This document shows, one piece after another, positions 56,874 to 64,000 of a stretch of DNA of 64,000 nt; position 1 is the stretch's first letter, and each line of letters opens with the position of its first letter. The stretch comes from Hirundichthys speculiger (Eukaryota > Chordata > Actinopteri > Beloniformes > Exocoetidae). The notes under the pieces are model-generated. The model was not told the DNA's origin, did not search any database, and was given only the letters and a program-made list of their open reading frames with translations. The stretch is taken from NCBI GenBank assembly GCA_018398805.1, contig JAGFBZ010002326.1:1-64000 (forward strand), written 5' to 3'. Made by a program: the position numbers and the translations under genes.

Positions 56874-57519
56874 TACACCTGGTGTGCACCAGGATTTTGA
56901 AATCACCTGGTCTTGTCAATTCTCACTCAGGACTGAAAATAATCTGGCTCTTGCTATGCAATTCACAGATAACCTGGTCTTGTTTAATGTGATTCACGAC
57001 TGGTCTGGTGCTGTTAGATAAATTCCTGTGACGCAGCTATCCTGATCGTATTAAATCAACTCACAGACTTTTGTTCTGAACTCACGGGGGCTGCTTTAAA
57101 TCCGGTCTCGTACAGAAATCCTCACGGGACGCAAACCCGGTCTCGGACAATTTCCTATGTTAAGAGAAAATACAGGACAATGACCACACACAAAAATGAA
57201 AGCAGTTAACTAGGGGATTAGGAAAATTAAAATCCCTTTTTCTTAACTCTTATGAATCGATTCTACATTTTGGATGAAATTTGTCTTCAAATTAATCCAA
57301 ATTGGTTTAAAATTTATATTAAAAACTTCTCACCGGATTCTTTCTTCACTTGAAGTTCGAAGATTCAGTCGTGGTCGATCGGAACCATTGACCGTAGTCC
57401 TCCACTCTGTTCTACATGAGGTTCTGAGGATAACCCAACTGTTGGGTTAGACGTGCGTTCCACTCCAGTCTCCGGTTCCGACGGACACACTCCGAATCCC
57501 ACCTTCTGACACCAAGATT

Positions 57520-57941
57520 GTCGTGGAAAATATTATCTGAAGAAGAATCCAGTAGAATAAAAATATAACAACTGCGTTCACAACTGTTTTTATTAAGTCA
57601 AGTCAAGAATCCGATATCATGCGCATGGAGAGAGAAAAGATTTCTCTCTGGCAAAAGGCAGAGAGACAGAGAGTTTTAAGCAGCAGCACCAGAAGCCCAT
57701 ATATGGTCATGTTGTATTACTGATAGTGAACAAAGAACAAAGAAAGGCTTATTTTATGTTTCGTTAGTCTCATATCTAGTATTCGACCTTGCAGGTGTCT
57801 GTGAGAACAGGATGATATTCGGTTCACAGTAGCACACGAACATAACTGATGTGCAGGCGAGTATAAAAGGTTATATGAGGTCAGATACAGGTTATGAGGT
57901 TAGCTGCATTTTAGGATATATGAGCCTAAATTTCATTTACA
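57520..57941 (-). repeat. ERV 5' LTR
   Basis: This 422-bp LTR ends (minus strand) in CCACGACA and is followed by the primer-binding-like site. It carries tataaaa near 57862 on the plus strand. Confidence 0.92.
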
Positions 57942-57945
57942 AGAC

Positions 57946-58960
57946 CTGAGAGAAAGTGATGATAGCAATATTTGCTACACAACTGCAGGAGAAGTACATG
58001 ATAGGAAGTCCGATGTTAAGAACACTGAGATTCACACTGCAGTAGAAACAACAAGGGTGTTCAGTTGTCAAAGTGATGTAGAAGTTGTATCAAGAGAAGT
58101 GACATCCGAATACAAGGGAAGAGAAAAGCAGAACTCTGTCACATTAAGGGATTGTGATAACACAAGGGAGAATCCAGGGGTCTTCCAGGATTTTCATGGT
58201 CATAAAGTAGAAAGGAGTATAAGAGGATCGTTTCATCAGGGAGACAGTTTTTTTTGAATATCATGCTGTTCAATGTATGGCAATAGCATTGGTCACTCTG
58301 GCAAAACACACAGTGAGCAATGTTTTCCAGTGGCAGACAGCAGATTTGGACCACGTTGTTTTTCTTGGTGACAGTTTGTATAAATATTTGCGTGAGAAGA
58401 AAGTGGTGACAGGGAATCAAAATTTTTGAGTGTGCCTGATTTACCCAGACAATCTCCATACTCAAAACTAAACTGATCACCATCAATTTCCGACTATGTT
58501 TCTGGTATAATCAGTGTAATTAATGGCAAGTTTATTGACAATACCATAGGCATATCATTACAACATGGTTTGGATGAAATGCTCTTTAAATATAGTACCT
58601 GTTTTTTAACATTGGGATGTAGTACATTGGCATTGGAATGGGCATTATGCAGTACTAGATTCACATGCACACAGTGCAACTGGAATGGCAGATGTAAATG
58701 GAAGAAGTGCTGTCATGTATTTTTCCAGTATTGATGATTTGTCCAATTATTATGTTTCTAGCTTATGTATTTCACTTGGTGGAAGGGAGCTTGCTTTTGA
58801 GATTGCAGCAATTTTTGTAACTAAAACTCAGTGCAGTAATGTGAGTGAGGAATCTGAGTATCTAACTCACAGTATAGAATATGAATTCACAGCAAATATA
58901 AGATGTACATTTTGGATTAAGAGTTGATCCTGAGATTTCTGGTGTAATAGTAAGAGGCAT
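57946..58960 (+). pseudogene. Helentron cysteine-peptidase-like domain (herpesvirus tegument USP-like)
   Basis: After a low-complexity acidic stretch the frame reads RSIRGSFHQGDSFF, broken by a T-run, then YHAVQCMAIALVTLAKHT (candidate nucleophile Cys in VQC) and FLGDSLYKYLREKK. A second frame has LDSHAHSATGMADVNGRSAV (the Asp-x-His pair). HQGD, QC and DSH in this order fit the N-terminal peptidase module I associate with Helentron proteins, resembling a tegument-type deubiquitinase fold. Several indels break it. Confidence 0.5.
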
Positions 58961-59053
58961 TAAGCGTAAGCTTGTTGTACAAAATGTACATCAAAGAAAA
59001 CAAAATGTGGTGATTATTATAGAGTTAATCTTGATGTTGAGTTTATTAGTGAT

Positions 59054-59695
59054 GTGTCTTCAAAGAAGTTAAAGTTTGAACCTCTTGGAAGGGAAGTATC
59101 AGAAGCACTGTGCAAACTGTTAGATGTTGAGTTTGAGAATGTTGACCTGGGAACATCTGCAGTAGTTGGTATGCTGGATACTCCATGTAAAAGTGAACAT
59201 ATAGTAGCTGATGGGAACTGTTTCTTCAGGGCAGTGTCTTTAGCTGTGAGTGGTACTCAAAAGAATCATGTCAAAATAAGACGGGCTATTGTGAAGCATT
59301 TAGAAAAGAATGTTGCATTATATGAACCCATGTTAAGACATGAATATTCTTCACTGAGGGATTATGTCAAGAAGTCTAAAATTCGATATACTGGTTCCTG
59401 GGCTACAGAGTTGGAAATTCAAGCCACAGCAGACTATTTAGGTGTTAGCATTTATACATATTACAACGATCGTTGGTTAGAATATGCTTGTAAAAGTAAG
59501 GCTCTGTCCATGCAAGGAATATACTTAAAAAATGTTAACAACTGTCACTATGAATTTGTTGCTTGTGTTCCTTTTCCTGAACTGCAGACTTGTTATGGTT
59601 TATGCAAAGTTAAGTCATGTAAAAGTCAGAGCTACAATCTGAGATGTCCAAGTGTAAAGACAGAATATACCAAAAGAAACCATTCAAGAAATTGA
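59054..59695 (+). pseudogene. Helentron OTU-type cysteine protease domain
   Basis: The 213-residue frame has VADGNCFFRAVS (Asp53, nucleophile Cys56) and NCHYEFV (His165), the OTU catalytic set, with GSWATELEIQATADYLGVSI between, typical of the fold. OTU proteases remove ubiquitin. They are known in Helentron polyproteins. The frame is open and the catalytic set complete. It ends at 59695, and a shift then leads into the repeats. Confidence 0.85.
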
Positions 59696-59830
59696 TATGT
59701 CTGAATGTGTAAATTGTGTCAGTAGCCAAAATTCCAGGGTAGTTCTTGTTCCAGAACATTGTAAAAGTTTAGATGATGGTGTTGACAGTAAGGGTTGTTT
59801 TACTTTTACAGATTCAGAGTTAAAGAATTA

Positions 59831-60100
59831 AGTTTGGCTAAATACAAAGGAGATGCTCTGCATAGGGAGAAGGTTAAAGGATTTAGTGTGGCTAAATACA
59901 AAAGAGATGCTCTGCACAAGGAAAAAGTAAAGGAGTATAGTACAGCTAAATACAAAAGAGATGCTCTGCATAGGGAGAAAGTTAAGATATTTAGTAAATT
60001 AAAGTATAAATTCAATTCCTTGCAAGGGAAAAATGTTAGGGAAATGAGCATAAGAAAGTATAGTGTGGATGTCTTGCATAGGCAAAATGTTAAAACTAAA
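59831..60100 (+). repeat. Five 18-residue (54-bp) KYK...LHREKVK repeats
   Basis: Units SxAKYKxDALHREKVKxF repeat five times, decaying toward the 3' end (fourth unit SKLKYKFNSLQGKNVREM). They are basic and probably helical or coiled, following the OTU domain as in other Helentron proteins. Confidence 0.9.
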
Positions 60101-60139
60101 AGTAGAGAAAAGTAACATTAAACTCCTTTTGTTTAGGAA

Positions 60140-60282
60140 ATTAGTTATGGATGGCATCAAATTAAGAAGACAACAAAAAAGATAAAGCAGGAGAATTTGA
60201 TGTTATGACACGTTTTTTGGATAAAGTGAAAGAAGGTCCTGATTTTTTTGTTGTTTGTCATAGACTGATGTTTAAACACCAA
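60140..60282 (+). pseudogene. Helentron Cys-rich segment, left of the Harbinger
   Basis: One frame reads FDVMTRFLDKVKEGPDFFVV, then CHRLMFKH, the region that precedes the Cys-rich domain before Helitron Rep. It stops at the Harbinger border and continues as VLYCNRELYEKRPGISVIAN at 61691. Confidence 0.7.
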
Positions 60283-60627
60283 GGGCCTGATTTACTAAAG
60301 GTTTGCGTGCGTAAAAACGTGTGCAAACTTGACATCACCCGCAAACCAATGCGCAAGCTGATTTACTAACAGCGTGCAAAGAGGACTGCGCCTCTCAAAT
60401 CAGCAAAATAGCACACGCTGTTCATTTAGCACTTTTGCCCTGATGAATAACAATATGGGGCGTACCCGCCAGAAAGCGCAAAATACTGGGAGGGGAAAAT
60501 GCAAATAGGTTCATTTACCACACGCAATGAGATTTACCAACCCTGAAAGTAATTGCGGGGATTGTGATTGCGTCTGTATTTAGTACGTTCGAAAGGAAGG
60601 TGCTATTCTGTCCAGCATTACGCACCG

Positions 60628-60770
60628 ATGGCTGCTGTTATTGTGGCAAGGAGGCGACATCGCCAAAATCAAAGAATACGCAGAGAGAGAGTCTTTCGGA
60701 CTCGTGTAAATTTGTTTGCACATGCAAAAGGAGAAATATTTTATTTGAATGTTAAATCGAGTATTATTAA
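60628..60770 (+). pseudogene. Harbinger transposase N-terminal fragment
   Basis: From ATG at 60628 the frame gives MAAVIVARRRHRQNQRIRR then VFRTRVNLF, the start of fish Harbinger transposases. The DDE part is deleted. Convergent with the Myb-like gene. Confidence 0.55.
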
Positions 60771-60956
60771 GCAAAAGGTTGCCACAGGAGGCACCAGGGT
60801 TTCCGTTGTCTGGTAATTGCTGGACTTTGGCTGGTAAAATATGCGGAAGTCCGGGATTTTATAATCTCTCCGGTCAAAATGTCCGGTGAAAATACTCCTC
60901 CCAAGCACAATTTCAGTTGTAATAAAATGGGTTATTTCCACATCATTTTATGAAAA

Positions 60957-61080
60957 ACGCCTCGGGATTCTCCCAGAGGAGCTGGGAAGCGGCCGGGGGA
61001 TCTGGACCTCTGAAGCTGCTGCCCCAGCGACCCGACTTCGGATAAGCGGAAGCTAATGGATGGATGGATGGATGGATTTT
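60957..61080 (+). repeat. RTE-type LINE 3' end, 5'-truncated
   Basis: Sequence cctcgggatt...ccagaggagctgg, then ccgacttcggataagcggaag and TGGA repeats match the end of the LINE at 28710-28815. It is inserted in the Harbinger element. Confidence 0.85.
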
Positions 61081-61279
61081 ATGAAAAAACATATACTTTT
61101 TTTACGAATGAGTAGTGTGTGAGGACGAGTCGGCTCCAGCCACAGCTGCGCGCAGAGACGCATCTCCGTAATGACAGCGCTCCGCGGTTATGGAGGCTTG
61201 AACTTCTCAACGGCCACTTAACCACCCGTCTTGTTTGCCGAAGTTTTATTAAAGGCCACTTTTTCTTTAGTTCTTCGCC

Positions 61280-61510
61280 TTATATCTTGCCACCTTCTTT
61301 AACCTCATCTGCCGTTCTTTTTGTCTTACCAACTGCATTTATTCCATCGCACATTTTCTCCCATATTGCGTTTCTTTTGGTAATGTTTAAATTTCTTTGC
61401 TTTAGTTCATGAATGTGTTTATTTGCCTCTTCCACTAATATCTCTAACTCCAACTCGTCAAATTTCATTTTGCGCTTGCGTCTATCCTGCTTTCCATCCA
61501 GACTCTCCAT
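61280..61510 (-). CDS. Harbinger Myb/SANT-like DNA-binding protein, short
   Basis: The 76-residue frame starts MESLDGKQDRRKRKMKFDEL and contains LEILVEEANKHI and AIWEKMCDGINAV, the helix pattern of Myb/SANT-like (MADF-type) proteins. These help Harbinger transposases enter the nucleus and bind TIRs. It looks intact at its N-terminus but short (usual length well above 150 residues). Confidence 0.6.
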   Translation of the reverse strand: MESLDGKQDRRKRKMKFDELELEILVEEANKHIHELKQRNLNITKRNAIWEKMCDGINAVGKTKRTADEVKEGGKI

Positions 61511-61690
61511 GGCGCAAACCGTAAGACACGCAACACCTCATTTAAATACTGCGGTTTGCACCCGTTATCAATTGCGCGAGCATTCTTAGTTGATCACCCG
61601 CAAAACACACAACAACAGCACGCGCAAACTTTTTCAGTGCACACGCAATTTAGTACTCTTTATTTAGGATCTTAGTAAATCAGGCCCCAA

Positions 61691-61775
61691 GTGTTATACT
61701 GTAACAGAGAGTTGTACGAGAAACGTCCAGGGATTAGTGTTATTGCTAACGCTTGCATTACAAATGAGATAATCA
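61691..61775 (+). pseudogene. Helentron Cys-rich segment, right of the Harbinger
   Basis: The frame VLYCNRELYEKRPGISVIAN followed by ACITNE continues the segment at 60140-60282. After 61775 the sequence is unrelated. Confidence 0.7.
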
Positions 61776-62203
61776 TTTGTGGAGCCTCACTTCACCCCCG
61801 ACCAGGTGAGAGTAGGCAGAGGGCCAGCCAGCACAGGGAGAAACAGCGACCCTCACTTGGTCTGGTCATTGAAGGGAAATACGTCCCTAATTACATGCTC
61901 CACCAGCTGGGGCAGGTTAATAATCACCAGCTTTGGTTAAAAAGACCAAGGGTCTTCTCCTCACTGTGTGGCTGGCTCCTGCAGGAGGAACTACTCTGTC
62001 GGGCGGTAAATGTTGCTCCACAATGTTTTGAAGAACATTATTTAAGTTTTGAGACACTAATCAGACGTTTCCTTTCCTCCCCTAGGCATTCTAGGAGCCT
62101 GAGTAAACCTATTTTTAAACAACTTAAAACAACAAAATTTAAACAACTTTTCTTTTTTTTCCCTGTGGCCACTTTGATGATAAAAACAGAAAGGTTAGAG
62201 TAA
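61776..62203 (+). other. Open frame of unknown origin
   Basis: The frame from the Helentron stays open to 62203 over sequence that is probably not Helentron: VIEGKYVPNYMLHQLGQ, QLWLKRPRVFSSLCGWLLQE, ALNVAPQCFEEHYLSFETLI. I do not recognise it. It may be a coding or repeat fragment fused at 61775. Confidence 0.35.
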
Positions 62204-62498
62204 AAAAAACTTGTGCAGACATGTTTCAGAGAGCCAGTTGATCCAGTACTTACCTCAGTTCTCCACTGGGGACAGACTGGTGACTGATGCTCAGTGCAAT
62301 AATCTGCATGTTCCACTTTTACCAAACATGAGGGGGAACGTACAAACACCAACTATGCTAGCTCAGTGCTAAAGTAGTCATGAGCAGAGATAGCAGGTTC
62401 AAGACAGTGCACCAGAAACTACAAAGTCAACATGCAGTAGCCTGGATGATGGTATTAGTATGTGTGCAGTACCCCCACCATCACAGTGACAATCAGAA
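62204..62498. other. Unassigned; likely 3' region of the minus-strand Helentron
   Basis: No motif. It lies downstream (minus strand) of the endonuclease domain, where a Helentron 3' end would be expected. No terminal hairpin was identified. Confidence 0.3.
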
Positions 62499-63360
62499 TT
62501 ACCAGAAAGCAACCATCCAGGATGGTTCTGATCCACTAATGCACTCAAGCAATAACCCACTTATGGAAAGAAGCCGTACAGAAAAAAGCAGCAGCTCACA
62601 AAATGAAACGAGGGGACCAGCAACTACAGTGTTAAGACAATACACAGCATTGTGATAACTGCAGTAAGTGTGCAGTACGCCTGATTGAAGGCAGCGTTCC
62701 GGCAAGGACATGTAGACGTGATCAATCAGCGTCTGCTTCTCAGTGGTTGGTGTGGAGATGACCTGGGTATAGCCTCGAGACTGAAACAACTCCTTGATGG
62801 CTTTTTTCCCAGGAGACAGGAGGTCCTCGAAGTCTCCAGACGACGATGGGCTGGCAATCCAGAACATCCAAGGCATCAAGGAGACTTTTGATGCTTTCAA
62901 GAAACATGAGCAGTTGGTAAGTCGGTGGTCTGTAAACTGTGACGATGAGGGCTGGAAACGGAATCTCAACTTTGATGACCGTGAACTCCAGATCAGTCAC
63001 ATTCTGAAGGAAACAGTGCTCCCGTGGCTGAAGAGAGCTTCGGCAATAAGTGGCCACTCCACCCCCTTCTTTTTTAGCCAAGTCCACTCTGTTTGTGTAG
63101 GAGACATGGCGATTCCGACCAAAGAAACTGTATCCTTCCAGCTGGAAATCTGGGGACACAGAAGAACCAGACAAATGGGTCTCTGTCAAGCACAAAACGT
63201 CAGCCAGTCTCAGCTCGTGATGACGTTTCAAGTCCTCGATGTGACAGGGAAGGCCCTCGACATTGTGGTGGACGATGGTCAATGTCGCAGCTGGACGGTC
63301 GGAGGTGAAAAAGTGAAGAAGGGGTCTCGTGCTGTGGAATGAAGCTTGACTCATGCTCTC
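62499..63360 (-). pseudogene. Helentron AP-endonuclease domain
   Basis: On the minus strand the frame 63624-62740 passes into [34 protein letters not shown] and [11 protein letters not shown], the fold of exonuclease-endonuclease-phosphatase proteins. After a small shift near 62860, 62969-62499 carries SGDFEDLLS (the GDFN equivalent) and LIDHVYMS. This domain fused to a helicase is a Helentron hallmark. It continues past the helicase in one protein. Confidence 0.8.
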
Positions 63361-64000
63361 CATGGCTGCAGCAATCTGTGGGTCTGCATAGATCTTCTTT
63401 TCCTCAAAGTCTGTGATCTTGAGGCCCCCCAGAGAAGTGGTACGGCTAAGAGCAACGTACGCCATTCCTGGTTCAAAGATCCGCTTCAGACAAACCACTG
63501 CAGACGCCATGGTCATTCCTTGCACTTTGTGGGCCGTGCAGCCAAAGGCGAGCCTCATGGGAAACTGCCGACGAACCACTCCTCTCTTGCTCATTTGTTC
63601 CTCGAACCTGTCAATGTAGACCAAGTTGTCACCTTTTCCTTCCTTTTAAGGCCAGCTGTTGGGTTGTCCAATTTGAGCCCAATTAGCTTGACCTTGATTG
63701 GCCCTTCAGTGGAGCTGGTGACAATGTTTGGAATGGTTCCAAAGGTTCCGTTAACAAGACCATCCTCAACATCTAAGTTGCGGATCAGCATAACACAGAC
63801 ACCAATGGCCACCTGAATCTTGTTGGGCAACTCTGTCTTTTCGCCCTGAACACAAGATTTAAGGATCAACATCGCACCGGTTCTTGGATCTTTCCTGTTA
63901 TCCTCCGCCCACACATCAATGACGTCAGTGTCTAGCGTTGCGACGACCGACGCGTTGTGCTGGTCCACCTCTTTGTTTGTCGCAAAAATGTGGAGAACAT
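63361..64000 (-). pseudogene. Helentron Pif1-like helicase, C-terminal part
   Basis: The frames 63968-63591 and 63624-63361 encode KIQVAIGVCVMLIRNLDVED, GLVNGTFG, then [20 protein letters not shown] and [28 protein letters not shown] and YVALSR are motifs V and VI of SF1B Pif1-type helicases, which Helitrons use to unwind DNA in rolling-circle transposition. A frameshift near 63610 separates the two frames. The N-terminal part is outside the window. Confidence 0.9.

Larger units (their letters stand above)
50128..57941 (-). mobile_element. Endogenous retrovirus (gamma/epsilon-like), 7.8 kb, 4-bp TSD AGAC
   Basis: LTRs lie at 50128-50541 and 57520-57941, with the target duplication AGAC (50124-50127 and 57942-57945). 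On the minus strand the order is primer-binding-like site (TTGGTGTCAGAAGG at about 57517), gag, protease, RT, RNase H, integrase, env fragment, purine tract (AAAAGGGAGGAAT) and LTR. It inserted into a Helentron coding region. Gag, integrase and env all show deletions or stops. Confidence 0.92.
60283..61687. mobile_element. PIF/Harbinger element, 1.4 kb, deleted
   Basis: Ends GGGCCTGATTTACTAA and its complement (ttagtaaatcaggccc) are inverted. The flanks share CAA (60280-60282 and 61688-61690), a 3-bp duplication as in PIF/Harbinger. The frame of the interrupted Helentron continues across. Inside are the start of a transposase (plus) and a Myb-like gene (minus), plus a LINE tail. Confidence 0.85.
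49985..61775 (+). mobile_element. Helentron, N-terminal half, split by an ERV and a Harbinger element
   Basis: Coding pieces at 49985-50127, 57946-60115, 60140-60282 and 61691-61775 read on the plus strand as one protein once two inserted elements are set aside. Order: uncharacterised N-terminus, cysteine-peptidase-like domain (58220-58930), OTU domain (59054-59600), five 18-residue repeats (59831-60100), Cys-rich segment (60230-61775). This is the order in Helentron-type polyproteins of fish, upstream of the Rep and helicase domains, which are absent here. No Helentron terminus was found. Confidence 0.7.

Noticed and set aside
62794..63342. 182-residue plus-strand frame
   Set aside because: It is antisense to the Helentron helicase-endonuclease, where all motifs are on the minus strand.

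Overview
The window reads as nuclear DNA of a ray-finned (teleost) fish. Almost everything recognisable is transposable-element (TE) sequence of kinds typical of fish: L2-like and RTE-type LINEs, Tc1, hAT, piggyBac, Harbinger and TTAA-type DNA transposons, BEL/Pao and env-bearing LTR elements, a gamma/epsilon-like endogenous retrovirus and Helentron pieces. There are long poly(T) and (TA)n tracts and multi-exon structures with GT/AG splice sites. I found no conserved single-copy host gene, rRNA or CRISPR. Identifications rest on reading motifs and repeats by eye; no search was run.

Layout. 1-2.1 kb: 3' half of an L2-like LINE. 4.9-8.5 kb: LTR element on the minus strand with 5-bp TSDs and no intact genes. 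8.6-10.3 kb: Tc1 element with an inactivated transposase. 10.8 kb: small hAT MITE. 11.1-18.8 kb: full-length BEL/Pao element with virtually identical LTRs but a frame-broken gag-pol. 19.7-21.5 kb: LINE scraps. 23.4-25.1 kb: piggyBac relic carrying a second copy of the 10.8-kb MITE. 25.5-28.8 kb: near full-length RTE-type LINE. 29.2-43.2 kb, minus strand: a long multi-exon TE-like gene (KYKGKSF segment, Cys-containing DUF6729-like segment, DDE-like segment, then tyrosine-recombinase-like domain). One of its introns holds an 8.5-kb block with a 5'-truncated env-bearing retroelement, itself hit by a hAT element (32.26-33.27 kb) and a hairpin MITE (35.5-35.7 kb). 44.2-44.9 kb: (AT)n tract and an EnSpm/CACTA-like fragment. 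45.2-49.6 kb: a TTAA-flanked, TIR-bounded transposon with two convergent spliced genes, one carrying a P2X7-type intracellular domain. 50.0-61.8 kb, plus strand: N-terminal half of a Helentron polyprotein (two cysteine-protease-like domains, 18-residue repeats, Cys-rich segment), split by an endogenous retrovirus (50.1-57.9 kb) and a Harbinger element (60.3-61.7 kb). 62.6-64 kb, minus strand: helicase-endonuclease end of a Helentron.

Because insertions lie inside one another, relative ages can be read: Helentron before ERV and Harbinger; composite gene before retroelement, which is older than its hAT and MITE; piggyBac before hAT MITE. Small indels break nearly every reading frame, including those of the BEL element whose LTRs show no substitutions. 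Part of the apparent decay may therefore be assembly indel error.
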